Shown: one piece after another, positions 11,855 through 23,300 of the stretch
How positions within the stretch are numbered: position 1 is the first letter of the stretch
Layout: the number at the start of each line of letters is the position of its first letter
Assembly: GCA_022495005.1 (NCBI GenBank)
Contig: JAGYXB010000700.1
Location: forward strand, 372,001-436,000
Direction: 5' to 3'
Origin: Rhyacophila brunnea
Taxonomy: Eukaryota > Arthropoda > Insecta > Trichoptera > Rhyacophilidae
DNA length: 64,000 nucleotides
Translations under genes and position numbers: made by a program
The notes under the pieces: generated by a model
Database searches by the model: none
What the model was told of the DNA's origin: nothing
The model's input: only the letters and a program-made list of their open reading frames with translations

Positions 11855-12130
11855 CGAGGGGAGGGGTTCAGGTAGGTGATTAAGATCTGACATAAATAGT
11901 GCACACTAATATTTGTCAGTGATACGTATTTGTTTTAAATTTAACTAAGAATACAAATTGCAGATGGTGCTGGTTAATTTATAAGATTCAATTAAACCCT
12001 GCCAACCAAACCATAATAATTTAGCTATGCTATGGGCGATCCGATAAAACACTTCTATTTGACCATCAAAGATTATTATGTAAGTAATTTTTTTAAATTC
12101 ATAAGGGGGGACATGCTCAGCGTAGGTCAA
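11855..12130 (+). repeat. Family A (hAT-like) partial copy
   Basis: It contains GGTAGGTGATTAAGATCTGACATAAA..GTGCACAC and the internal GTGCTGGTTA motif. No right terminus was seen. Confidence 0.5.
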
Positions 12131-12824
12131 AATGAAGCTTTTATTATATTTTCAAAGCATGATCCTGGACATTCCTTAAACGTTGTAGATAATCTATTTA
12201 TATAATTTTGAAGCCTTATTATCCTTTATATTTATTTTAAACATTTGATGACTACATAAAGTATTTTTATTACATAAAACAGTATTCTTTTAAACCTCTC
12301 ACTCTAATGTTTTAGAATATAGGCATATTTCATTTCATTACATAAATGTGCAGTGGTGTTTAAGATTTTTTACATTTAGTAATTTTTAAACGCATTTATA
12401 AAACCATTAGTATAATTAATGTCGACATTATTATAGTGAAATGTTTATGATAAAAAATTATATTGATAATCTCTGTGATCCCAAATTTGACAAGAATTAG
12501 GCATTTTATTATTCAAAAAATGGGCAAGATTAACACATTTGAAGATAATTCTAAAGATACTAATTATAAGCTATGTCTTTGACCATTCAAGTGTGATTAA
12601 CATTCTCCGAATAATGATTGCTTTATAACAACTATTGACCTAAGAAAAAGGTAGTGTTTTTTTGAAATACGCCATTTCTTTTGGCATTCCCCAGTGGTTA
12701 AGCTACAACATACGGCCGTAGCCGTAAATTGACAAACTATAATTGAAGTAGGGAGTAAAATGATGTTAACGCGCGTGTTTGAACATGCACCGTTTAAAAA
12801 AAAAAAGTCGGTTAGGTACATGTT
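12131..12824. other. No recognisable gene
   Basis: AT-rich. The short frames here show no domain. Confidence 0.4.
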
Positions 12825-13019
12825 CAAAAAGAAAACATGTCAATGAATGTATTATTATTGTTACTAATAGAACAATAAACAGAACATTAAATGGACGCAT
12901 GTTGGATTTATATGACAAATTATATTTCGGTCGGCATGCGTCATTTGCACCCGCGACCCGCAATCCACGCATCGCCTAGCAACGATCTTTTTAGACCATG
13001 CCTCAACTGAGGTATAGCC
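12825..13019 (-). mobile_element. piggyBac-like miniature element, truncated copy
   Basis: The minus strand starts at TTAA (13020-13023) with GGCTATACCTCAGTTGAGG, as in 61306-61678. It shares the GATCGTTGCTAGGCGATG and GACGCATGTTGGATTTA blocks. The other end is missing. Confidence 0.65.
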
Positions 13020-13124
13020 TTAAGAATTCATTATTATTACAGACGGTGTTTGTTAGTTTTTTTAAATTCATTAAGCCCTGCCTAACTAAACCATAATAAG
13101 TAAAAAATATTCTTTTATCCAGAC

Positions 13125-13704
13125 CAGTGGTCTCCAAACTCAATAAGGATGTGAGCTACTTTCAGAAATTGAAATTGTCTAGTCAGATACTTATACTTTA
13201 TAATTTTTTACATTGTCCTCGTACCATACATAATACTATTATATTACTTAAAATAAGTTAGGACATCAGACTTCCAATAAAACATAAAATGCGTACTTTA
13301 ATTATTATTTATTTATAAACAAAATCATAATTGAAAAATGTCTTGAAACAAGTGTGAGTAAACGTAAAAGTAATTAGTGAAAAGAATGGTATTCACTTTG
13401 GTTAGTACTTACCTTGTCACCCCACCTGAATGCAATTATCAAAATGAACATCTGTGAGTCTGTTTCTATATTTTCTTTTAACCACCTTCGTAGTGGAAAA
13501 CGTTGATTCACATAAGTAGAACAAAACAATGCCTTGATTTTAAGCACAATTCGAACTAAAATCGGATACTTTTCTGTTGGGACGAAAGGCCATACAGATT
13601 CTGCAGTTGAGGCAACACTCTTGAGCGACAAATCACATTCAAATTTATAAATATGATAAAATATCTCACGCGAGCTACCGAAAATGACCGTTTGGCGACC
13701 ACTG
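13125..13704 (-). mobile_element. hAT element with transposase remnant, duplication ATCCAGAC/ATCTAGAC
   Basis: The ends CAGTGGTCTCCAAAC and GTTTGGCGACCACTG have flanks matching at 7 of 8 bases. The minus strand (13374-13631) encodes YPILVRIVLKIKALFCSTYV, resembling the C-terminal dimerisation part of hAT transposases related to GTF2IRD2. Confidence 0.75.
13374..13631 (-). pseudogene. hAT transposase C-terminal fragment
   Basis: This is an 85-codon remnant. Its aromatic/hydrophobic core around LKIKALFCSTYVNQRFP and WLKENIETD fits the hAT dimerisation helix region. The N-terminal catalytic parts are absent. Confidence 0.5.
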
Positions 13705-13884
13705 ATCTAGACATTTATGGATGAATATTTGTGACTATTATCTATATGGCTTTGTTTACGCAGGGTTTGATTGAATTTTAAAAATTAACCAACACTATCT
13801 GCAATTTATAGTCTTAGTTCAATTAAAACAAATACGTATGACTGACATAGTTACCAAGTTGATTTACCTGTACTCCTTTAATCT

Positions 13885-13962
13885 AAATGTCATGTTGTGA
13901 ACGTCTTGGATTAATAATTTGTCATGTGCTCAATACGTCTTTTTTAAATAAATGAATAAATC
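13885..13962 (+). mobile_element. Jockey-like non-LTR 3' tail fragment
   Basis: AATGTCATGTTGTGAACGTC..TAATTTGTCATG..AAATAAATGAATAAA is the family's 3' end without coding. Confidence 0.55.
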
Positions 13963-14097
13963 TTGGATTAGGCAGCGTTTAAATGAATTTTAAAATCTAA
14001 CAATCACTATCTACATATTGTAGTCTTAAGTTCAATGAAAACAAATACGATTCGCTGATTAAGTTAAGTGTGCACTATTTATGTCGGATCTTTCAAT

Positions 14098-14792
14098 TTC
14101 AATTCAATTTCAATTTCAATTTCAATTTTCAATTTCAATTTCAATTTATTTATTTTTACATATTGTGGACATTACAAATTATAAGTTTAAGACGTTCACA
14201 ACATGACATAAAAAAGAGATAGATAATATGTTATTAAACAGTAGAAATATGTACATACAAAAATATTAATTATATAGGTACATGGAAATACACCGGATGA
14301 GTTAAGCAGAGCCTATTTTTAAAATTTATAAAATAACGTCCACCTATACTCATCCTCACGTAGGTGGAATATATCAACACCCGAAGCACTTTCGTTGAAC
14401 ATAGTTATCGCCCTCCCAATTGGCATTACCAGTGGCAGGTTGGTTCTGCACCTTGGGAGAATAAACAACTGATGTTCTCTATTTCTAAGATAGTTATCAG
14501 GGACACACAGGTCAACACTGCCCAGAATGGCAGAGTTCTCATTGATACCTCGTATAAGTCGAAAAAAATACATAGCTAAATAAAGATTTCTTCTAAAGTG
14601 CAAACTGCAGTATGTAAGCATGCCTAAGAGAAAGTCAGTTGGATAAAGCCACGGATAGTATCCGTACAACCTCAAATAAAGGAGTCTCAAGAATTTCTTC
14701 TGAACCCTCTCCACCATAAGGCCATACTTCAACTGATGCGGTGCCCAAACAATAGACAGTCTTCTTAACAGTATACCTCCACCCTTCGTCAC
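14098..14792 (-). mobile_element. Jockey-like non-LTR, RT C-terminus and tail
   Basis: A 157-codon frame reads IVWAPHQLKYGLMVERVQKK, FLRLLYLRLYGYYPW, FRRNLYLAMYFF and PIGRAITMFNESASGVD: the thumb and C-terminal domain of a non-LTR reverse transcriptase. The 3' end carries CATGTTGTGAACGTC and a (TTGAAA)n tail at 14098-14150. A 5'-truncated but unbroken reading frame makes this the least decayed copy of the family here. Confidence 0.8.
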
Positions 14793-15162
14793 TCATAAAT
14801 ATATATATAGGGTTTGTACTATAAATATCTTCTGTCTTAGGGGTACGCGATCAAAAACTTTGGAGACCACTTCCGTAGACCAGTATGATGCAGCAACAGA
14901 TTGTCCACCATCGTTTGCCCAGAGCTATCTTTTAAAAAGTGTCCTCCGTCTTAGACATCACCGCACCCCACGGTGACCAATCCTCTCTTCTCCCACTCGA
15001 GTCATCTGAATAGATTTTCCAGGGTATCATATCAACAATAAAATTAATGGGTAACAAATAAAACTACAAACATAAAATTACAAAAGATATTTGATTTTTA
15101 TTTAAAAAAAAAAGTATATAAAAAACATGTAAAAAAATGCATATATGTATGAATTATAACAG
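14793..15162. other. No recognisable gene
   Basis: It includes TA-rich runs and a GC-richer stretch at 14840-15010 that is not recognised. Confidence 0.35.
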
Positions 15163-15284
15163 TGGCGAAGAGTGCCTCTTGAAAAAAACTAAGCTGCTGC
15201 AGGTAACAGAAAAAAATCGTAGGACAGACATTTACAGGACTTGAATTTATATTTTGTTTCATCTACTGTACCTATTTTACTTTT

Positions 15285-15390
15285 AATAGATACCCAGCCG
15301 AGAATTGAACTTGCGCTTAAAAATTCTACGGCCTCATTAGTTGCCTTTCTAATCCAATAGGCCACCAGGACTGAGTCAACTGTGTAGAAA
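15285..15390 (-). repeat. Second tRNA-derived SINE type, possible head
   Basis: The minus strand reads GTGGCCTATTGGATTAGAAA (A-box-like) and AGTTCAATTCTCGGCTGGG (B-box-like) about 45 bp apart. No cloverleaf was verified. Confidence 0.35.
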
Positions 15391-16268
15391 ATAACATAGT
15401 GATACACAATATGCGTAAAAGTAGACGAATTCTTTTATAGCGTCATTTTTTACAATGAACCAGACAGCGCTAAGATCTTAAGGACAAATCGTATCAAACT
15501 ACATTATACAAAAAACTTTGGATTATCCCATTGGAGTATTTAAATGTGTTAGTAGAAGATTCGATAGACTTAGATACAGTTAGAGTATATCTATGTGTAT
15601 GTTAACCTAAATTCAATATTCAGAGACAGATGGCTCTGTTGGTGGTCTTTAGGTTATTAAAATCAATATTAATTAATCTTTTCTATGCCTCACAATATTA
15701 CTATGGCAGTATTTGACAGGCTGCAGATTTTTAATGACACACGTTGAATGTAAAGCGTAGCTCTTACTAAAATCGCTGTAATATCGATAATTTGTGGCTT
15801 AGTACCTATTTTATAATTATTCAAACGGATGTCACTGTATGTTTATTTTTTTAGATTATGCAATTCAATTAACAGTGGCTAGTAATTTAAGTTTAAAGTC
15901 AGACGAGATAGTAAGTCGCGAAAATTTTATGTGCAGCCTGTCGATCACAGCATCATAGAGCAAGAAAGCTCGCTGAAGGCATATTCGCTGATTATAGTCT
16001 TCGCCACTCATATAAAAAATCTAAAAAGAATCTCACAAATTCGGAAATTGGATTGGAAAAACCGGATTACTGGAATGAATAGAAGACAGTAAATTAAAAA
16101 AAACATGAAAATGATATTCGCTACCTACATATAAATTAGAAAAATTATGTTTTTACTGTATTACTTATTAAAATCGACAATTATTTATTCACTAAAACAT
16201 TATTTATAAACTCTCTCTCGTAATTCACACAAAACCAAATTATCTTCAGATACAATGCGGTATATAAC
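15391..16268. other. No recognisable gene
   Basis: AT-rich. No domain or terminal repeat was seen. Confidence 0.35.
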
Positions 16269-16269
16269 A

Positions 16270-16465
16270 GCTAGGGGAGACTATGCCATGATTGGTAACA
16301 TAAATGGTAAAAGACAAACAGGAAGAATACCTGCACGGTGGGGTAATCAAATCAAGATGTGACATGATCTTCATTGGTGTTGGCAATCAACCGACTCCAC
16401 GGACAAACGGAGGAGAATCGTTAACACAATAGTAATTGCTCATGAAGATCACAATTCTTAGTAAT
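16270..16465 (+). mobile_element. Non-LTR retrotransposon ORF2 extreme C-terminus
   Basis: It reads YAMIGNINGKRQTGRIPARW..QIK with a stop and then DKRRRIVNTIVIAHEDHNS. This is the usual G-K-R-x-x-G-R-P-x-x-R-W end of endonuclease/RT elements, here decayed. Confidence 0.55.
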
Positions 16466-16841
16466 TAGAAACAATGTTCACTTAGACTTCTTAATTCAAA
16501 ATTAACGGTTCTATACCGATTTTGAAGTAACGTTAACTTGTCCAAGTGTGAACATGAGAAAAATGCAAACTCGTTTTGTAGTATTGTTAATGATGCTTGA
16601 CAAACAGTGACATCTAGTAGATTTTTCATTTCTTACATCTAATTTTTGTACAGATCTGCCTTACCGACTTCGAGCAGAGATTCGCCAAGCGTGGTTGTAG
16701 GGGGTGCACAGCACCCGGCAGTAGGAAAAAGGGACGGAAAAATACTGCCCATTTAAATATTGTATATTCAATTTAATTACGTAAACTGAATCTAATGTTG
16801 TTTCAAATTACCGAAGGGTGACAAGTATATTTAAACATTAT

Positions 16842-17053
16842 TCGACCATGTCCGATCCTAATAATACCATATGAACCATTACAGAGTAGAGGTCTGTATA
16901 AACAGATTTTGATTTTACGAGAAATGGATGTAAGCCACTTGCTCAACCTATTAGATCCATACTCTGACTCATACACAAATTGAAAAATAATATGTGTACT
17001 TGTCAGACCCAGGATTCGAACCTGGGACCCACGACGCTACAGGCCGATGCTAA
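16842..17053 (-). repeat. tRNA-derived SINE copy
   Basis: The minus strand carries the B box GGTTCGAATCCTGGG at about 17013-17027, body TTTGTGTATGAGTCAGAG, TTGAGCAAGTGGCTTACATCC, and 3' GGATCGGACATGGTCGA. The 5' head is partly lost. Confidence 0.8.
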
Positions 17054-17510
17054 TAATATATGAAGTACCTATGAATATGAAGTAAGAAATCGTGTGTTTC
17101 GTATTACCGAAGGGTGACGATTATATTTAAATATATAAACAAAATAATATTCTTATTTATGAGTTAAAAATCTCCGATCTATAAACTAATGAGAGGCACC
17201 ACAGTTGTATAAAAATATACCGAAAAGCATTCTCTTGAAGTCTCAATAGAACAGTAAGTTTATCATAATATGTAGCTATAAAAAGTTTCTGCAAAAATAT
17301 TTTAAAAATACAATTTTGAGATTCGATACAGTTAGAAATGCTCCACATAAAACTAAATTAAATAATGATATTAACCTTCCCTTTACAGTGGTAATAAATT
17401 CCTTCCGTTCCGATGATGTCACCTTGTGTTACCGTACTAAATTGACAATATTACAGTAGGTAAAAATAAAATGCCCATTACAGCAACATATGAATACGTG
17501 TATTAATTAA

Positions 17511-18151
17511 GGCGCTAAGTACCAAAAAAATAAAACTGACATTTTTAAAGAAAAATGTTCTACATACCAACGCCAATAACTTCAACTATTTTCTAAGTGC
17601 CTCAAGCAAGTCAAAAAAATACAGCAAAATATTTAAACCTGTCGACGTTGTAAGTCCGTTGGCGTGTTTTATTTATAATGGTGTAAGTACTACTGCAGTG
17701 GTCAACGGCATTCAATATAAAATGGCTGACGATGGTGTGTTGACACTTGCGAGTTCTAAATACCTAAAATTATCCCCACGGTGGCCGCGCGGCATAAGCG
17801 TTAGACTACAAAGCCGTGGGTCCCAGGTTCGAATCCTGGGTCTGGCAAGTACACATATTGTTTTTCAATTTGTGTGTGTCAGGGTATGTACCTAATAGGT
17901 TGAGCAAGTGGCTGACATCCATTTCTCGTAAAAAAACAAAATCTGTCAATACCAACCTCCACTCTGTGGAGGCCCATATGATCCTATCAGGATCGGACAT
18001 AGTCGAAAAAAAAAAAAAAAATTATAGAAGCTGCCGTGATTGCTTCACACTGTGAAACCACATTTTTCATAAGGTCTGCTTCATGAAATTTTACTGCAAT
18101 GACTCGGTATTTTGTAACTACAGGCAATACTACTTTTTGGTACTTAGAGCC
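17511..18151. mobile_element. TTAA-flanked inverted-repeat element carrying a SINE
   Basis: The ends GGCGCTAAGTACCAAAAA and TTTTTGGTACTTAGAGCC lie between TTAA copies (17507-17510 and 18152-18155), a piggyBac-style duplication. The flanks themselves continue as an inverted repeat (ATATGAATACGTGTATTAA). SINE 17775-18021 is inserted inside. Confidence 0.7.
17775..18021 (+). repeat. tRNA-derived SINE, most complete copy
   Basis: The head CCCACGGTGGCCGCGCGG acts as an A-box-like region; the B box GGTTCGAATCCTGGG is at 17827. The body is CAATTTGTGTGTGTCAGGG, AATAGGTTGAGCAAGTGGC, TCCACTCTGTGGAGGCCCAT, then GGATCGGACATAGTCG and A(16). About 247 bp. Other copies lie at 5400, 16842, 23495, 28809 and 40122. 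The AAATTAT flanks may be its target duplication. Confidence 0.85.
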
Positions 18152-18179
18152 TTAATTAATACACGTATTCATATTATAC

Positions 18180-19318
18180 ACGTCTAAAAAAGTTTCATCG
18201 TTGATATTTGTTTTAACCATTGATATACTACTAGATGAGGAGTTCCCATACAAGTGTCATTTTAAAAATATACCACAAAAGAAGATATTACGAATATCGT
18301 CTTATAATATTTCCTTGTAGGTATAATGCGTTAAGACCGTTAACATGGATTCCCGAATTTCACCCGTATTGCCCTGGCTGTAAAACTAAATTTACGTTCT
18401 TGGAATAGTGACCCTAAGGGTGTCTGCAACCCAAAACTTGCAAGCTACCAAAAATTCAAGTCTGAGCGGACAGAGCAAGTCGTCATGCGCTGACTATTAG
18501 TTAGAGTAAGATGCAAGCTAGATCGGGCTTACTCATAATTATTGCCAGGTCGTTTTCGAGATAAATATTAAGTGAGCTTATATCGAGTTAAGTCCGCTGA
18601 TATTAAAACAGTAAGTTTTAACACTGGCCGAGTCGCTGAAAATCGGGCGTCATTTTAAGAAGCATATGATTCATCCAGTAGTATATCAATGGTTTTAACA
18701 ATAAAATGATCAAAAACACATTAAAATTTAATTATAATCACTCAACGTACAAGTCATAATACTACCTTGATCTCACTTGTTACTTTCATATCTCTTTCTC
18801 ACAGTTGAGTATGTCTCTCTTTGTCGCATAATATACTTTTAGATCTATCTCTTTTATTGTATCTTATATAATGGAATGCGATGCTCTGTATGCAACGTGC
18901 ATTTATGATTTATGACAGGTAAATGAAATCGGACAGATATCTATCATATGTAATTACTGGATAATGCTATCGATTTTGAAAATTATAATATATTGATTAA
19001 ATGTAATATTAAAGATTCTATAAATAGCCGAAATATAAAGATGACAAAGTACATTTTAACTGAAATATTTTCAGCTTAATGTGCTGGGTAACCTAAGGTG
19101 ACATTACAGTAACGGGAGTGTTAATAGGAAACAAATTGCTTTCATGAAATCTAGGCGTGTTCACACTTACCTCATTAAAAGAGACACAAGAGGCAAGTGG
19201 GAATCATGAACACATGACATCGCTTTCATGCTGAGGTAGAAAATATAATGAATGCCCCACATAAATTTAAACATTATTTATACATGATATTTACAATTTA
19301 GCTGCCTATCCCATAGGT
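18180..19318. other. No recognisable gene
   Basis: Mostly AT-rich single-copy-looking sequence. There is no coding. Confidence 0.35.
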
Positions 19319-19322
19319 ATTA

Positions 19323-19812
19323 AGGTCCTTTTAAACGTCAGTTCTGTTGTCCGTTCAGTCAAGGTTTCCGTTTTGGTCCATTCAGTTTTCAAATAGCGGT
19401 GTATTTAGACGATCAGTTGTCCGTTCAATCGAGGTTTCAGTTGCTAGTTTAGTTCGGAATCGGCGGTGTATATTTACGTATTTTTTAAACACTAAAAATG
19501 AATACAATTTTTATAATTACTTTCTAAACACATTGGTCGGTGTAATGAAGTACCTATATTTAAATAAATTATAATATTTTAATCAAAATTAGAAAAGTAA
19601 TATGAAAAATATGGCAACATAGTAATTTACATATCAATTTAAACTGGCAACTCTAAAAACGGATATGAAAACTGATAGAAAATCCATCCTGTCTTGTCTC
19701 TGTTTTGGTTTCAGTCGGCCGCTTCAATTTTACATTTACACGTCAGTTTATCTGACAGCTCGACGGAAACGGAGACTGATTGGATAGCAAAACTGATCGT
19801 TTAAAAGCACCT
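19323..19812. mobile_element. PIF/Harbinger-like miniature element, TTA duplication
   Basis: The ends AGGTCCTTTTAAACG and CGTTTAAAAGCACCT are inverted repeats with one mismatch. TTA lies on both sides (19320-19322 and 19813-19815). Subterminal TGTCCGTTCA motifs repeat. It is 490 bp and ends 91 bp past the rumi stop codon. Confidence 0.7.
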
Positions 19813-19817
19813 TTATT
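19812..19817 (-). promoter_or_regulatory. Candidate polyadenylation signal of rumi
   Basis: AATAAA on the minus strand lies 87 bases after the rumi stop codon. Its last base belongs to the inserted element at 19323-19812, and three bases before it are the 3-bp target duplication. No other AATAAA lies between it and the stop. Confidence 0.45.
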
Positions 19818-19903
19818 TTTTTCCATAGATAAAATACCGCCATAAAAATATCACATACATAATCAATGAAATCCTTGCAACATTCCAAATAAGTTACTAA
19901 TAT

Positions 19904-20332
19904 TCACTTCACTTCGACACCGCAAGTATCTTCATTCCTGACAACTTCATAATCAAGCAGCTTAGCGTAAGACTTCAACAGCTTCCTCCAGTAACATTTG
20001 ACATCGACAATCCTGAGATGATCCCAAACATGCCGATGACCTCTATCAGCGATTTCCTTGGCTAGTGCATCATTCTCTTTAAAGAACACGATCATGTCCT
20101 GTATATCTTCGCTGGTAGCCTTCGACGACACCGGAATGTAGTGTAGCCACAATTTTAACGAAGGGTAGAAGAATTCGAGCCATTCATCTCCAATATGGAA
20201 GACCAGGGACTTGCAGAGGAAGAGATGCTTGAATCTGAAGCTTGCAGCTACTCCGCGGTAATTGAAAAGGTACCGGTATTGGCAGTGGTCTTCTAACGAC
20301 ACTTCTTCAGCCGGTGGAGCGTACAGCGTATC
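19904..20332 (-). CDS. rumi: rumi exon 6: C-terminal half and stop
   Basis: The acceptor CATCCAACAG precedes 20332. The exon encodes residues 265-406: [47 protein letters not shown], a helical region with [16 protein letters not shown], and [14 protein letters not shown]. The TGA at 19906-19904 follows VEVK. No KDEL-like tetrapeptide ends the protein, unlike Drosophila (KDEL) and human (KTEL). Confidence 0.96.
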   Translation of the reverse strand, partial: DTLYAPPAEEVSLEDHCQYRYLFNYRGVAASFRFKHLFLCKSLVFHIGDEWLEFFYPSLKLWLHYIPVSSKATSEDIQDMIVFFKENDALAKEIADRGHRHVWDHLRIVDVKCYWRKLLKSYAKLLDYEVVRNEDTCGVEVK

Positions 20333-23300
20333 CTGTTGGATGTAAAACCAGCAAAATTAGCATATAGATCAGGAATAGCAAAACTATGACACACGTATCA
20401 CTGGACCTTTTTTGTGTGAACCACTGGCAAACTTTTGTACACAAAACTTCAACAAAATTCAATTTGAGTTCCCCTTTTTGGTAACCGGACAAAACAGAAT
20501 ATGATATAACAGAACACCAGGCACCTAGGCGCTAGGCCCCTATCCCCTTCATCTCATGTAGGTATTAATCTCTAATGTGTTTGGCGAATTTAATCTGACC
20601 CCTGGGGGCTTCGCACTCATCAGGGGCCAGTGATGTTTGGTGTGATTGTCACGGTAACCGGACAAAACAGAACATGAATTAACAGAACAGGATGAAACAG
20701 AACGGTGACAAAAGAGAACAGCCAGGGGAAAATAAAACATTCATTTTTGTTGTCACTATTTATTAATTAAATACTTATAAAACTGAAGTTATTAAACTGG
20801 TTTATAAACGAAATATATATAAATATTTAATATATATTATAATCATTGCAATGTTGCCCATTCGGCGAAAAAACCTCAATTTATCTGCTTGATTTTGATA
20901 ATGCACAACTCCACAGAATTATTAAAATCATTATTTTGTTGTACATACTTGGTCACCTAAGCATTTTGAACATATTAGATTGATTAAAGCATCAATTACA
21001 TTGAGCTTCTTTACGAGCTGTTTGTTGGCGAATTTATAATCTGCCTGTAAAGACACCCAGTGTAATCATCGAACAAGCTGACATTTCGATGATTACACTG
21101 GGCGACTTTACAGGCAGATTATAAATTCGCCAACAAACAGCTCGTAAAGAAGCTCAATGTAATTGACGCTTAAGACAAGATTATACCTAACTTGCCGGCA
21201 ATACCGAATAGAGTCCCGTTTAATTGAGGCTTTTCAGCGATTAGAAATTATATAATTTGATTTTTTTACGGTGTATTGAAAACCTGTGTCATTAAAAATC
21301 TATACAACATATAGAGATACGACAATTATAATATTAAATGTTATATTTTTCCTGAAAGGTCATAGTTCTATTTGTCGCTGTTCTATTTTGTCACTGTTCT
21401 GTTTTTTGATGTTCTGTTTATTCATGGAACCCCCTTTTTATAACCGGTGAATCGAAGAGAGCCTCTTTACTTGCATGCGGGTCCATAAAAACAAATTAAA
21501 TATCATTAAATTTGGAGTAACGAAGAGATAAGAGAACAGATCATGCAGCCTCTCATAACATTGAGAGTGAAGAACCAACATTGGACCTGGCTCAGCCACG
21601 GTTCAACTGGGTCCGTCTGTTCTTCAAGCCGCTGAATACTATCGATGAAGTATCAGTAGATTACTTACAATAATCATTTACAGATCATAAAAATGTTATA
21701 TTTAAAATAGATATTTTATAAAATAAGATGACCACCCATGGGACTGATCCTGAAAGTCATGACATGGCGCCTTTATGGACATATATCGCACATTGAGATC
21801 TATAGGGTCATAACTGCAATTAACATGATCTTGAGTAATTTGAGTTTGAATTTTAAATAATTAACTACTATTTAATTAATTGCAGTTGACTGCTGAAAAA
21901 TACAGCGGTCTAGCACAATAAATATTGTACCAAAGATGAAATATTTTTTAGGCAAAAGGGCCTCATGTAAGATAATGCCTATATATAGCTCTAAATTAAA
22001 ATTTTAAATGTAAAATAACCATGGACACAATTCTGTAGCAGGCCACTGCTTCCAAGTAGCAGTTAATGCCATATAGCATTAAAAAATAGATATTTTTCTA
22101 TCGAACTGCATTCATAAGTCATTTTTGGGCTTTTTGCAGTTATGACCCTATGTGCGATGTACATAAACTTTAGATATTTTATAGATAGAATATTTTTTAT
22201 CTATTATGGTTTGGTCTAGACAGGTTTAATTGGATTTTAGTATCTAATCAAATCCATCTGCAATTTGTACTCTTAGTTCAATGAAAACAAATAAGTATGA
22301 CTGAAAAAGTGTGCACTATTTTTGTCGGATCGTTTGGTTTAAGCACGGTTTGATAGAAATTTAAAAGCTAACCAATTTCATCTGCGATTTGTATTCTCAG
22401 TTCATTGAAAACAAATAAGTATAATTGACAAAGTTAGTGTAGTGTTATGTGGAATCTCCATAGTCTACCTCTCCACCCTTCGTAAGAAGAAATTTTGCTA
22501 CTTACAGCGTCCGATTTCCAGGCTTGATTCTTCGTATATTGGGCATTGACTAAATCCGGCTTGGAGCGAGATAGCAACACGATAGGATCTCGCTCTTCGC
22601 TCGTTCGCGATCCTCGGAAGAATGCAACAGCTTTCTTAAGATCCCACGGCCATCTGTTGCAATAAAAGAGTATTAATTTTACACAAACCTATCACAGATC
22701 GTTATGTATAACCAATGATGAAGAAAAAAACCTTCTTCTATAATAGCAGTGATGACAAATCTCAACAGCCTACCTCCACCATTCGCCACTGTTATACTGG
22801 CACCGCTAGATGCTCTGCTTCTCTACTAAAAACACTACTGCCACATTGCACGCTACGTGCTTACGTACAAACTTTTGACATTTGGGAGCGCTCAAGTCAA
22901 CAACGATGTCACTCTCAAAACTAACTAGAAAGCTACTTCTACAAAGAATTTAAGTTTAAAATTTCGAAAGTCGAAAGAATGTTGGGTGCATGTCAATTCA
23001 CCCCATGCATCATTATTCATAACCTCAAATATACGGTGTTTGACGTTTGTCATACTGAAGAAACATCCGTCATCTTGCAAAATCACAAGGTGACACGATA
23101 AAAATAACCAATGCGTTTGTTCGCCAGGAGACTCACTAGGTGACTAATAATGACGTAGCGAGGCACGAAGCGTGCAGTGTGGCCATTGCGATAGTATAGT
23201 TTGCGTCCGTTCGCTAGGATATGTCAACTAGCACGTAGCCACCAAGCAAGGCACCTACCTATGTGGCCTTAGCCTTTCTGATTAAGTTATACATATAAGT

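Larger units (their letters stand above)
13024..13860. repeat. Family A copy split by a hAT element
   Basis: GTGTTTGTTAGTTTTTTTAA..CCCTGCCTAACTAAACC at the left and TTTACGCAGGGTTTGATTG..CTTAGTTCAAT at the right belong to one family A copy. The interruption is 13125-13704. Confidence 0.55.

Noticed and set aside
12779..12979. Opposed 66- and 68-codon frames
   Set aside because: Both lie in the truncated piggyBac-like element and recur in its other copies without coding conservation.
17775..17850. A functional tRNA gene at the SINE head
   Set aside because: It is repeated six times with the same body and A tail, and the acceptor stem is not convincing; it is a SINE head.
17659..18055. Overlapping open frames on both strands
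   Set aside because: They lie across the SINE and its tRNA-derived head; the same frames recur at other SINE copies.
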